A stretch of 64,000 bases of DNA from a candidate division NPL-UPA2 bacterium Unc8 (lineage in GTDB: Bacteria; NPL-UPA2): the NCBI GenBank assembly GCA_003574845.1, contig NDHY01000001.1:124001-188000 (forward strand). The letters run 5' to 3'. Positions 41,493 through 49,283 of the stretch are shown one piece after another (position 1 is the first letter of the stretch; each line of letters starts with the position of its first letter). A program made the translations under genes and the position numbers. A model generated the notes under the pieces. That model ran no database searches. It was given only the letters and a program-made list of their open reading frames with translations, and was not told the DNA's origin.

Positions 41493-42629
41493 CTAATATG
41501 CTGAGGTGAGTATGTCTATCAATTCTTCCTCTGTCGCTGGACGCGGATTTCCCCTTAAAGAAGCGGCATCCTTTGCATCTTCAGCCATCCCGGGTATACA
41601 ACCTCTCTCTACCCCTACATCGCTCAAATGCTCCGGCATCTTCATCTTCTGAAGAAGATTGCGAACAGCCTCCACTGCCATGGCGCCCTTTTTCTCTTTA
41701 CCAAGGGCAAAGGCAACCTGAGCATATTTCTCCTCCTGTGTTCCTATATTAAACTCCATAACATAGGGAAGCAGAATTCCGCATGCCACTCCGTGAGAAA
41801 CTCCAAATTTAGCCCCGAGCGGATGCGCCAGCGCGTGAGCAGCCCCCAGTCCTGAGTTGGCAAATGACATTCCTGCCACAATGCTTGCCAGGGACATATT
41901 CTCTCTCGCATCAATATCTTCCCCATTACAGAAAGCTTTCATTATGTTTCCTGCCACTAACTCTATAGAATAAATGGCAAGCGTCTCTGTGATAGGATTT
42001 GCAGCATTAGAGACATATGATTCAATGGCATGGGTAAGAGCATCTATCCCGCTGTAGCCCGTAACCTCTGGCGGGAGTGAAAGCGTAAGTTCAGGGTCAA
42101 CAAGTGCCAAATAAGGAGTTAGATATCTGCTGCGCAAACTTTTTTTTGCCTTGTCCTGGAGATTTCTAAGAACAGAGTTGCTTGTTACCTCGGTCCCGGT
42201 GCCAGAAGTAGTGGGAAGAGCAATAAAAGGGATGCCCTCTCTCTCTATCTCTCGCCCTTCATAGTACTCCCATATAGAACCTTCCTGCCACACTATACCC
42301 GCTATTATCTTGGCACAGTCAAGGGCACTCCCACCGCCAAGACCAATGACCATATCACATTTTCTCTCTTTTGCCAGCCTGATTCCCTTCTCCACAGTTT
42401 CAAGAGAAGGGTCGGGCTCTACTTTATCATAGAGCTCTGTCTCTATCTGGCAATTTCTTAGCAGAGCAATGACTTTTTCCAATGTACCGGTTTTTCTCAT
42501 TGCACTGCGCCCGCTGACAAGAAGCGCCCTCTTACCAAGCTCTCTAACTCTAACTCCAAGCTCCCCGATAGCGCCTTTGCCAAAAACAATCTTGTGTGAT
42601 AAGCAAAACTCAAATCTCATAATTCTCAA
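41493..42629 (-). CDS. Iron-containing alcohol dehydrogenase
   Basis: The 378-residue group III Fe-dependent dehydrogenase has the N-terminal NAD-binding fold ('VIGLGGGSALDCAK') and metal-site region 'GIDALTHAIESYVS', 'GLGAAHALAHPLGAKFGVSHGVACGILLP' with the ligand His residues. It interconverts alcohols and aldehydes. The substrate (ethanol, butanol, 1,3-propanediol and others) is not evident. It stands alone between repeat-filled gaps. Confidence 0.92.
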   Translation of the reverse strand: MRIMRFEFCLSHKIVFGKGAIGELGVRVRELGKRALLVSGRSAMRKTGTLEKVIALLRNCQIETELYDKVEPDPSLETVEKGIRLAKERKCDMVIGLGGGSALDCAKIIAGIVWQEGSIWEYYEGREIEREGIPFIALPTTSGTGTEVTSNSVLRNLQDKAKKSLRSRYLTPYLALVDPELTLSLPPEVTGYSGIDALTHAIESYVSNAANPITETLAIYSIELVAGNIMKAFCNGEDIDARENMSLASIVAGMSFANSGLGAAHALAHPLGAKFGVSHGVACGILLPYVMEFNIGTQEEKYAQVAFALGKEKKGAMAVEAVRNLLQKMKMPEHLSDVGVERGCIPGMAEDAKDAASLRGNPRPATEEELIDILTSAY

Positions 42630-42637
42630 GAAAAAAA

Positions 42638-42676
42638 GTTAAAAGTTAAAAGGCAAAAGTGCAAGTTAAAAGTTAA
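42638..42676 (+). repeat. A/T-rich dispersed repeat, partial copy
   Basis: 'AAAAGTTAAAAGGCAAAAG' followed by 'TGCAAGTTAAAAGTTAAG', the same unit order as 41360-41400, directly upstream of the alcohol dehydrogenase start and before the second REP-like element. Confidence 0.75.
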
Positions 42677-42695
42677 GACTTGACCCCTTTCTGGC

Positions 42696-42791
42696 TTATT
42701 CTTGGTAGTCGCAGGCTTCAGCCTGCGCCGAAGTAACGCAACCTAAAGGTTGCGGCTACCTTCAAGCCTGCTTTTATACCACGTTTTTACT
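42696..42791 (+). repeat. REP/BIME-like palindromic element, copy 2
   Basis: A 96-bp match to 12624-12719 with three differences and the same orientation. Both hairpins (GCAGGCT/AGCCTGC and GCAACCT/AGGTTGC) are kept. One C-to-T change weakens the outer stem. The 21-bp terminal inverted repeats of copy 1 are absent. The proS stop codon (42787-42789, minus strand) lies inside the element. Confidence 0.9.
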
Positions 42792-44079
42792 TGTGCTCTT
42801 TGTGCCTCTGTGCCTCTGTGCCTCTGTGCCTCTCTTTAAGGTCTTTAAGGAGCCTTATTACTTCTCCTGTTGCCTCTGGACGGGGAATGAGGAGTTTTAT
42901 CTGGTCGCGGCGACGCTTCATCTCAACTTTTTGCTCGGAAATCCGTTTGCGGCTGATGATGAGGTGGATAGGAATACCAATCAAATCGGCATCGTTAAAT
43001 TTTACTCCTGCTCTCTCGTCCCGATTATCCAGGAGAGTCTCAATTCCTTTATCTCCTAACTCTTGATAGAGCTGTTCTGACTCTGCAACCGTTGTCTCCT
43101 CGCGGTCAAGGCAAAGAACAACTACGGAGTAGGGGGCAACTTCCAGTGGCCAGATGATTCCTTTTTCATCAGAATTCTGCTCAATGATTGCAGCTACTGT
43201 CCTTGTTATTCCAATTCCGTAACATCCCATAAACGGGAGGCATTCCTTGCCATTAGGGTCAAGGAATTTAGCGGATAGAGCCTTGCTGTACTTCCTGCCA
43301 AGGTTGAATATGTGTCCCACTTCTATTCCTTTTATCTTCGCCATCCTGCCACCGCAATCAGGACACTTCTTTGCCGCATCTGCTCCGGTAGCGTAATCAC
43401 AAGCCTCACAAGCAGCAAGGACATCCTCTCCATTCTCAGCAACAGCGATAAATTCTTCGGATTTTTCTCCACCCATTGCCCCGGGGTCAGCTTCAACAAT
43501 GCGAAAATTAAGCCCGCACCGGCGGAAAATGTTGATGTATGCTTTACGCATATCGGCATAGCTCTTTCTTGCCATTTCCTCGCCCACATCAAAGCTGTAG
43601 GCATCCTTCATAATGAACTCTCTTGCTCTAATCATTCCAAATCTCGGTCTCATCTCATCGCGAAATTTTGTCTGTATCTGATATAAGTTAAATGGAAAAT
43701 CTTTGTATGACCTTGCCTCTCCCCGAACAATGCCGGTAATGATTTCTTCATGGGTTGGGGCAAGAACAAATTCCGAACCTTCCCTGTTTTTGAGCTTTAA
43801 CATACCTAACTCCTGGTCGTTCCAGCGACCGGAGACTTCCCACAGCTCTCGCGGCTGTAGGATTGGCATAAGAAGCTCCTGGGCGCCATATTTTTCCATC
43901 TCATCTCTGATAATTGTCTCCACCCTGCGAATTACCTTAATTCCCAGCGGCAGATATGCATAGAGTCCGGCAGCAATCTTTCTTGCTAATCCTGCTCTGA
44001 GCATTAACTGATGACTTAAAGCCTCCGCTTCCTGCGGATTTTCCTTCAGAGTTGGAATTAACGCTCTTTCCCAGCGCAT
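42787..44079 (-). CDS. proS: Prolyl-tRNA synthetase, compact form lacking the INS editing domain
   Basis: The 430-residue protein is a bacterial-type ProRS core ('MRWERALIPTLKENPQEAEALSHQLMLRAGL', motif 2 'FRDEMRPRFGMIRAREFIMKDAYSF', motif 3 'GCYGIGITRTVAAIIEQ') with an anticodon domain. Typical bacterial ProRS is about 570 residues with an INS editing insert of about 180 residues. Here that position holds only about 40 residues with a CxxC...CxxC pair (CEAC, CPDC). The extreme C-terminus (ERHRGTEAQRHKEHK) is encoded by the GGCACAGAG dispersed repeat, and the stop is inside a REP-like element. Confidence 0.94.
   Translation of the reverse strand: MRWERALIPTLKENPQEAEALSHQLMLRAGLARKIAAGLYAYLPLGIKVIRRVETIIRDEMEKYGAQELLMPILQPRELWEVSGRWNDQELGMLKLKNREGSEFVLAPTHEEIITGIVRGEARSYKDFPFNLYQIQTKFRDEMRPRFGMIRAREFIMKDAYSFDVGEEMARKSYADMRKAYINIFRRCGLNFRIVEADPGAMGGEKSEEFIAVAENGEDVLAACEACDYATGADAAKKCPDCGGRMAKIKGIEVGHIFNLGRKYSKALSAKFLDPNGKECLPFMGCYGIGITRTVAAIIEQNSDEKGIIWPLEVAPYSVVVLCLDREETTVAESEQLYQELGDKGIETLLDNRDERAGVKFNDADLIGIPIHLIISRKRISEQKVEMKRRRDQIKLLIPRPEATGEVIRLLKDLKERHRGTEAQRHKEHK
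42791..42838 (-). repeat. GGCACAGA minisatellite forming the proS 3' end
   Basis: Four tandem 'GAGGCACA' units on the minus strand. The same unit ends the kinase gene at 12573-12592, purL at 50139-50162, and flanks 36008-36022 and 55478-55497. Confidence 0.85.
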
Positions 44080-44087
44080 AAGAACCT

Positions 44088-45221
44088 CTATTCCCTTAGC
44101 CTTTTTTTATGTTCATCAAGTGCAAAGCGGTCGGTCATTCCTGCAATGTAATCACAGATAATCCGGCGCAAAGGCTCGCCATTAGCTCTCTTGCAAACCT
44201 CAGGAGGAAGTTGATCGGATTCCATGAGATAGGAACGAAAAAGTTCATTTATGACCCGATGTGCCTTCTCAGCCATTCTGGTAACCCGGTAATGACGGTA
44301 GAGATTTCTGGCAAGAAAATCTTTGAGCTGCTTATTTTTTTTCTCCATCAAAGAACTAAAGGAAACAAGTGGGAAAGAAAGACGCGCAACTTGCCGATGC
44401 GAGGTGATATTAGCTTTCTCAATCCTCTTTTCGGTCTCTTTGACAAGGTCTATTACCTGAAGATTAATCAATGCTCTTATTATCTGATATCTCTCTCTTT
44501 CTTTGCCAGCATTCGGGGACGCCTTCTTAACCTCCTGAAGCATCTTATCCCAGAGAGGTATTTTTTGTAGCTCTTTCTCAGTTATCATCCCGGCAGCAAG
44601 TCCATCGTCAAGGTCGTGATTGGTATAGGCAATCTCATCAGCCAGATTTACAACCTGAGCTTCCAGTGTGGGAAAGTTTGCGACCGGGAGATTCTCTGGT
44701 TGGTCATAAAGCGTAAAGTGCTTGATAATTCCCTCCCTTACTTCAAAGGAAAGATTCAGTCCGTTGAAGTTAGGGTAGCGCCTTTCCAGCTTCTCAACCA
44801 CTCTTAAGCCCTGCCTGTTGTGCTCAAATCCACCATCATTCTTCATCAACTCTCTCAGTGTCTCCTCCCCGGAGTGCCCGAATGGAGTGTGCCCAAGGTC
44901 GTGGGCAAGAGATATTGCCTCTGTCAGGTCCTCATTTAGTCTCAGCAGGCGGGCAATGGAGCGCGCAATCTGGGAGACTTCAAGGGTATGAGTAAGGCGA
45001 GTGCGGTAGTAATCTCCTTCATGATTGACGAAAACCTGAGTTTTGTACTCAAGACGTCGGAAGGCAGCTGAATGGACAATTCTGTCCCGATCGCGCTGGA
45101 AGACAGAGCGGTATTTATCCTCTTTCTCAGGATGAAGTCTCCCCCTGGTCTCCTTGCTATGCATTGCGTATGGAGCAAGAAGCCTCGTTTCCGCCTCAAT
45201 TACCCCCAGCCGCGTCAGCAC
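44088..45221 (-). CDS. dgt: Deoxyguanosinetriphosphate triphosphohydrolase-like protein
   Basis: The 377-residue HD-domain protein has 'VHSAAFRRLEYKTQVFVNHEGDYYRTRLTHTLEV' (first His) and 'AISLAHDLGHTPFGHSGE' (HD pair), then 'LADEIAYTNHDLDDGL'. It hydrolyses dNTPs to deoxynucleoside and triphosphate. Length is typical of the type 2 dGTPase-like subgroup. It sits 8 bases upstream of proS and probably shares a transcript. Confidence 0.93.
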   Translation of the reverse strand: MLTRLGVIEAETRLLAPYAMHSKETRGRLHPEKEDKYRSVFQRDRDRIVHSAAFRRLEYKTQVFVNHEGDYYRTRLTHTLEVSQIARSIARLLRLNEDLTEAISLAHDLGHTPFGHSGEETLRELMKNDGGFEHNRQGLRVVEKLERRYPNFNGLNLSFEVREGIIKHFTLYDQPENLPVANFPTLEAQVVNLADEIAYTNHDLDDGLAAGMITEKELQKIPLWDKMLQEVKKASPNAGKERERYQIIRALINLQVIDLVKETEKRIEKANITSHRQVARLSFPLVSFSSLMEKKNKQLKDFLARNLYRHYRVTRMAEKAHRVINELFRSYLMESDQLPPEVCKRANGEPLRRIICDYIAGMTDRFALDEHKKRLRE

Positions 45222-45233
45222 TGTTCTTTTCTC

Positions 45234-45914
45234 TCAAAAAAGGCCGCTGACAAAATCAACTACTGGTTTTATGAACTCCGGGATAGCGATATCCAGAACG
45301 GGCAAAACGAGAATTCCGATGGAAGCAAGGATTATGACAAGTGAGAGCAAGGAAAGGAAAATAAAAAACGGGCTCTTTCTGGGAGCCAGCTCACGAGGCC
45401 CAAAAAGAACTAACTCTTCTCTCTCTGGCTCTACCCCCGGCTCTGCCTTGGCTTCGTCTTCTGACTCAATTGGTTCAATGCGAAGCCCTTCATCTACAGC
45501 GGGTACCGTCTCTTCTATGGGTGGGAGCACTTCCTTTTCCTCTACTGCTGTTTCCTCATAAGGAATAAGGAGCTCTATTTCCTCCTCTTTTTCTTCCTCC
45601 ACCACCAGCTCTTCTATGGGTGGGAGCACTTCCTTTTCCTCTACTGCTGTTTCCTCATAAGGAATAAGGAGCTCTATTTCCTCCTCTTTTTCTTCCTCTG
45701 CAACCAGCTCTTCTATGGAAGGCAATATCTTCATTTCTTCTTCTTCCAGCTCGGGAGGATACTCCGTTGCATATATAATGATATCTTCTTCGTCAAACTT
45801 GCCTTCTTCCTTTTCCTGAAGTTTTCCTTCTTTCACCAGCGCATCAAGCCTTTCATCATTTATTTTTAAAATCTTTAATACGTCCTCGCGGGTTAAATAA
45901 GTTTCTTCAGCCAT
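45234..45914 (-). CDS. Unknown protein: MerR/excisionase-like HTH, acidic 33-residue repeats, C-terminal membrane helix
   Basis: 226 residues. The N-terminal 50 ('YLTREDVLKILKINDERLDALVKEG') resemble the excisionase/MerR-type winged helix used to bind DNA or serve as an adaptor. Then come two near-identical 33-residue repeats ('IEELVAEEEKEEEIELLIPY' and following 'EETAVEEKEVLPP'), very acidic, followed by a basic patch and one membrane helix (about 182-206) with a short tail. I do not recognise a family. The architecture suggests a membrane-tethered HTH protein with the acidic repeats as a spacer. It is 11 bases from the coiled-coil membrane gene upstream. Confidence 0.75.
   Translation of the reverse strand: MAEETYLTREDVLKILKINDERLDALVKEGKLQEKEEGKFDEEDIIIYATEYPPELEEEEMKILPSIEELVAEEEKEEEIELLIPYEETAVEEKEVLPPIEELVVEEEKEEEIELLIPYEETAVEEKEVLPPIEETVPAVDEGLRIEPIESEDEAKAEPGVEPEREELVLFGPRELAPRKSPFFIFLSLLSLVIILASIGILVLPVLDIAIPEFIKPVVDFVSGLF
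45512..45709 (-). repeat. Tandem 99-bp coding repeat (two copies) in the acidic HTH protein
   Basis: Copies 45512-45610 and 45611-45709 are nearly identical, with a degenerate third start at 45710. The period of 99 bp equals 33 codons, so copy number can change without frameshift. The near identity implies recent duplication or gene conversion. Confidence 0.92.
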
Positions 45915-45925
45915 AGCTTTCTCCG

Positions 45926-46870
45926 TTATCTGATAATTTTAATCTTATCCCCTCTTCTGATTCCTCTTACATCCGGTACTTCCACAGTAACGCTCAGGTA
46001 GATTTTCTCCGGAATTATTCTTCCAACCAATGCTCCCTTACGGTAAATAGAGACGTCCGGCCATAATGAAGCTGCTGTGCCCAGATCTACATTTAAAAAA
46101 TTAGGAGCGATGGCATCCGTTACTTTTCCATTTTCAACAAAGGCTATGATATCTTCTGCCTCCGGGAGAAGAAAAACTTCTGCTTTATCATTTTCCCTTA
46201 TCCCGTCAAGCGAGATCCCTGGAGGAACACGGACAAGAAGCGTTGCGTGAGATACTCCTTTTATTGAAAGCTCACGCACCATTCTCCCTCTTCTAAAGAG
46301 CTCTATCCGTAATGGCCCGGCTACCAAATCACCAATTCCAATGGCAAGAAAATCAGGCGGGTGGACGACAACTACTTTCCCCGTAAACATTGTCGGGTCC
46401 TGTGCCGGAGTCATTGCCAGCACCTGGAGCTTATGTCTTGCTATTACCGTGCGCAGCTCTGTCTCTAACAATCCAAGCTCCATTTTATGCCTCTCTTTAA
46501 TGTCTGCTTTTTCCTCTGTTAATTTCTCTGTTCCCTTCTTTAACTCACTGCTCCTTTTCCTTTCTTGCTCAAGGCTGGAGGTTATTTCTTCAATCTTGAC
46601 TCTTAGCTCATCAGCGAGCCTCTCCATCTTCTCTTTTTCACTAATTGCCTCAAGGCGCGCCGCTTTATCCTCAACTATTTTTATCTTGAGCTCGTCTCTC
46701 TCTGTTGTGAGCTCTTCATGCCTCTCCTGGAGCTTCTGGTACTCCTCCCGGGCAGTTCTCCGCTCCATCTCCCATCCCTCAATAATACCTACTACCCTGA
46801 GTGAGAGAGCAAGAATTACAATGCTGATAATAAAGGATATAATAACTCTCATCTTTTCCAATTTAGTCAT
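45926..46870 (-). CDS. Unknown bitopic coiled-coil protein with C-terminal beta domain
   Basis: 314 residues from the ATG at 46870, preceded by GGAG; the frame is open to 46909. One N-terminal membrane helix (about 7-28) is followed by a long coiled coil (about 35-130) and a beta-rich C-terminal region ('KVVVVHPPDFLAIGIGD', 'RELSIKGVSHATLLVRVPPGISLDGI', 'VEVPDVRGIRRGDKIKI'). The layout (membrane helix, coiled coil, beta domain) is like MreC-type envelope scaffolds, but I see no specific MreC motif. Its gene pairing with the membrane-anchored HTH protein suggests they work together. Confidence 0.7.
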   Translation of the reverse strand: MTKLEKMRVIISFIISIVILALSLRVVGIIEGWEMERRTAREEYQKLQERHEELTTERDELKIKIVEDKAARLEAISEKEKMERLADELRVKIEEITSSLEQERKRSSELKKGTEKLTEEKADIKERHKMELGLLETELRTVIARHKLQVLAMTPAQDPTMFTGKVVVVHPPDFLAIGIGDLVAGPLRIELFRRGRMVRELSIKGVSHATLLVRVPPGISLDGIRENDKAEVFLLPEAEDIIAFVENGKVTDAIAPNFLNVDLGTAASLWPDVSIYRKGALVGRIIPEKIYLSVTVEVPDVRGIRRGDKIKIIR

Positions 46871-46987
46871 TTTTTCTCCAATTAACTCCTTTACATAAAG
46901 AAGTAACATCTACCAACCTTGCTTACTTGAGTGAGTTTAACATACTCCTCAATCATAAGCAAGTTATTATTCATAAATAATCGCTTT

Positions 46988-47152
46988 TTATCTTTTCTCA
47001 TTGGCTTCTTCCCTCGTGGGCTCGCTTATTCGGTATTTCCCGTCCAGCCAGTCTCCAAGGTCAGCTAACCGACAGCGGGAAGAGCAAAATGGAAAGTATT
47101 TATTATTGTCATTCTGGTACGACTTCTTACAAATCGGGCACCTGGGTTTCAT
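46988..47152 (-). CDS. yacG: YacG-type zinc-finger DNA gyrase inhibitor
   Basis: A 54-residue protein: begins MKPRCPICKKSYQ, continues 'KYFPFCSSRCRLADLGDWL' and 'DGKYRISEP'. The CxxC...CxxxC zinc pattern and the 'FCSxRCRLxDLGxWLxxxYRI' block are diagnostic of YacG, which in E. coli binds GyrB and inhibits gyrase. It starts 4 bases after the FmdB-type gene. Not linked to coaE as in proteobacteria. Confidence 0.92.
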   Translation of the reverse strand: MKPRCPICKKSYQNDNNKYFPFCSSRCRLADLGDWLDGKYRISEPTREEANEKR

Positions 47153-47156
47153 AAAA

Positions 47157-47384
47157 TTAATTACATGTATTGCAGTTCTTGCTGGAGCAGGTAGAACAAT
47201 TAGAACTACCGGAAGGTCCTACTGCTACCGACCCGGATCTAAACCCAAAGAGAGAGGGGACTCGCTCCATTTTTTCCTTCCCGCAAGAGGGGCATGGGAC
47301 CTTCCTGCTCCCGTTGAAAGAGTGGAAAAAAGCCTCAAGCCTCTCTTTACAATCCGAACACTGAAACTCGTAAATCGGCATTTT
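47157..47384 (-). CDS. FmdB-family zinc-ribbon protein
   Basis: 75 residues from the ATG at 47384 ('MPIYEFQCSDCKERLEAFF'); an upstream start would read through tRNA-Gly. The CxxC...CxxC zinc ribbon (CSDC, CPSC) and N-terminal 'MPIYEF.C' define the FmdB/CxxC_CXXC_SSSS family of small putative regulators. The tail is Ser/Cys/Asn-rich (SNCSTCSSKNCNTCN), adding five extra cysteines. It begins 5 bases downstream of tRNA-Gly and is followed by yacG. Confidence 0.9.
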   Translation of the reverse strand, partial: KMPIYEFQCSDCKERLEAFFHSFNGSRKVPCPSCGKEKMERVPSLFGFRSGSVAVGPSGSSNCSTCSSKNCNTCN

Positions 47385-47389
47385 ACTCA

Positions 47390-47462
47390 AGCGGGCAAGG
47401 GGATTCGAACCCCTGGCATTCAGCTTGGGAAGCTGACATTCTACCAACTGAATTATGCCCGC
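47390..47462 (-). tRNA. tRNA-Gly (CCC)
   Basis: 73 nt. Acceptor GCGGGCA / TGCCCGC, anticodon stem TCAGC/GCTGA with loop TTCCCAA (anticodon CCC), T arm AGGGG-TTCGAAT-CCCCT, discriminator U as usual for tRNA-Gly. CCA is not encoded. Co-oriented with fmdB and yacG. Confidence 0.96.
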
Positions 47463-47482
47463 ACTTTAACCGCACCCCCATC

Positions 47483-47812
47483 TCATCTTCCCCTTATCTC
47501 AGTGATGGGGAGCGTGAAGAGGATGCTGCCTCCTGACTCACTAAATGGTCCGCAGATCTCCTCAATGACCATGGCAGCCTCAGTAAACTTTTCATCGTCA
47601 ATAATGGCAAAGATTGTTTTGCTGTATGGCCTCTCTCCTCCTCCTCCTAAGAGATGACGCAGCCCGGCAAAAATAGGAACATCATGAACTAACACTTCCC
47701 CCATTCCAGCACTATCAATAATTGTTGCCTCAGTTATGCCGAGTTCAACAAAAGCAGATAAGACATCATCCAGGCATTCTTCTTGATTAAGAACCAGTAT
47801 TAAAAGTTGCAA
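47483..47812 (-). CDS. PII-like small regulator
   Basis: The 109-residue protein has a ferredoxin-like beta-alpha-beta pattern: 'MQLLILVLNQEECLDDVLSAFVELGITEATIIDSAGMGEVL' and a C-terminal 'SGGSILFTLPITEI'. This looks like the PII/GlnB-like superfamily (divergent, no T-loop Tyr signature), similar to small PII-like proteins of unknown function. It may sense nucleotides or metals. It lies 17 bases downstream of apgM and just upstream of tRNA-Gly. Confidence 0.6.
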   Translation of the reverse strand: MQLLILVLNQEECLDDVLSAFVELGITEATIIDSAGMGEVLVHDVPIFAGLRHLLGGGGERPYSKTIFAIIDDEKFTEAAMVIEEICGPFSESGGSILFTLPITEIRGR

Positions 47813-47829
47813 TAACTCCCTCCTTCATA

Positions 47830-49032
47830 TTATGCTAAATACTTTGCAGTTTTTAGAGCATGGGCAAGGAGAAGCGACATTACCTCAACAGCGCCAAATC
47901 TTCCCAGCCCACCCATAGAGCAGGCGTTTTCTGAGAATTGCCTCACGCTATCTGGTCGGACCCATGTAGAATGAATAAGAATCGGAACTGGATGCCAGCT
48001 GTGCCTCTTTAAAATTGCTGGCGTCGAATGGTCTCCGGTAATGGCAACAACGTCAGGGTTTAGCTCCATTAAAATCGGAATTTGCTTATCTATTTCCTCA
48101 ATTATTTTTACTTTTTGGTCAAAGTTCCCATCCTCACCAGCACTATCTGTGTCTTTGATGTGAAGATAGAAAAAATCATGCGACTGGAAATTTTCTTTCA
48201 ATGTCTGAAACTCTCCTGCAATCCCTTCTGCTGCTCTTAGTATCTCCATTCCAACAATCCTGGCTATCCCGCGGTACATTGGATAAAGAGCAATGGCCGC
48301 AGCATGCAACTTATAGATATCGTTAAATTGAGGTAGTTGAGGATATTTAGCAAAGCCACGCAGCAAAACCATATTTGCCGGGTAAGAGCTCTTGAGCCGC
48401 TCCTTTGCCCTGTCAATAAATGAGTTAGCTACTTTGACGGTCTTCCCTGCGCTGGCGGAAAGCGCTGCCAGTGGCTGCGGCGGAACAGCTGTTGCCTGAG
48501 GGTCAGAGCCGCTTAATTCCTCGGAAAGCTCTTCACCGCGAAATATTACTACTGCCCGATGTTCCTTCTCAGTTCTCAGAAAAAGTTCAACATCATCCAG
48601 GCTTATCCCCTCAAGCAGCTTGCAAAGCTCCCTGTTTTTTGCCGTGGAAATCCTCCCTGCCCTTCTATCAACAATTTTTCCCTCTTTATCAATGGTGGCA
48701 AAGTTCATCCTGACAGCGATATCTGATGGCTGCATATCAAACCCCACTCCGGCGGCGGACAATGCTCCTCTTTCAATAATAAATCTGAAGGGGTCATATC
48801 CAAGCAATGCCAGATTAGCAGGCCCACTTCCCGGAGTAATCCCGCGGCCAACCGGATCAATTATTCCACAGATTGCATCTCTGGCTAATGCATCCAGATT
48901 GGGAGTATGTGCCTTCTCCAGTTCGGTTGCACCATTGACTGGCAGCCCTCCAATGCCATCAATGACAATAAGGACTATCTTTGAGGCATTGGAGATACTG
49001 AGCTTCTCTATAATCTCAAGAGAGGCTTTCAT
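47830..49032 (-). CDS. apgM: 2,3-bisphosphoglycerate-independent phosphoglycerate mutase, ApgM type
   Basis: The 400-residue alkaline-phosphatase-superfamily enzyme has 'IVLIVIDGIGGLPVNGATELEKAHTPNLDALA', 'RGITPGSGPANLALLGYDP' (catalytic Ser region) and 'DVVAITGDHSTPAILKRHSWHPVPILI' (metal ligands), the archaeal-type aPGAM signature. It interconverts 3- and 2-phosphoglycerate in glycolysis. The start overlaps rpsU by 17 bases. Confidence 0.93.
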   Translation of the reverse strand: MKASLEIIEKLSISNASKIVLIVIDGIGGLPVNGATELEKAHTPNLDALARDAICGIIDPVGRGITPGSGPANLALLGYDPFRFIIERGALSAAGVGFDMQPSDIAVRMNFATIDKEGKIVDRRAGRISTAKNRELCKLLEGISLDDVELFLRTEKEHRAVVIFRGEELSEELSGSDPQATAVPPQPLAALSASAGKTVKVANSFIDRAKERLKSSYPANMVLLRGFAKYPQLPQFNDIYKLHAAAIALYPMYRGIARIVGMEILRAAEGIAGEFQTLKENFQSHDFFYLHIKDTDSAGEDGNFDQKVKIIEEIDKQIPILMELNPDVVAITGDHSTPAILKRHSWHPVPILIHSTWVRPDSVRQFSENACSMGGLGRFGAVEVMSLLLAHALKTAKYLA

Positions 49033-49213
49033 TTAATATTCTGCGCTCTTTTTGCTTTGCTCTAAGTAATTTGCGGCGCCTTTGCTGGCTCGGCTTTTCA
49101 TAATGCTCATGCTTCTTTAATTCCTTAAATAGCCCCTCCCGATCCAGCTTTCTCTTAAAACGTCTCAGCGCCCTTTCCAGGGGCTCATCCCCCTTAATTC
49201 TGATAAACGGCAT
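49016..49213 (-). CDS. rpsU: 30S ribosomal protein S21
   Basis: The 65-residue bS21 begins 'MPFIRIKGDEPLERALRRFKRK', continues 'HEHYEKPSQQRRRK', and has the usual basic C-terminal helix. It helps the ribosome engage Shine-Dalgarno sequences. Its end overlaps apgM. Confidence 0.96.
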   Translation of the reverse strand: MPFIRIKGDEPLERALRRFKRKLDREGLFKELKKHEHYEKPSQQRRRKLLRAKQKERRILNESLS

Positions 49214-49283
49214 AAATTATCTCACTCCTTTCAAAATTCTGATTAACCAAATGATTGTACTCTACATAAACATTGCTGTCAAT

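Noticed and set aside
42791..43066. Plus-strand ORFs beginning 'MCSLCLCASVPLCLSL'
   Set aside because: They are antisense readings of the GGCACAGA repeat and of proS, with no independent support.
45512..45709. Tandem repeats that could suggest a CRISPR array
   Set aside because: The units are 99 bp, contiguous, in frame and coding, with no spacers. The IS-end repeats at 57016-57078 are also too few and too short.
47001..47657. Long plus-strand ORF of 218 codons
   Set aside because: It runs antisense across yacG, the FmdB-type gene, tRNA-Gly and the PII-like gene, all of which have clear family matches.
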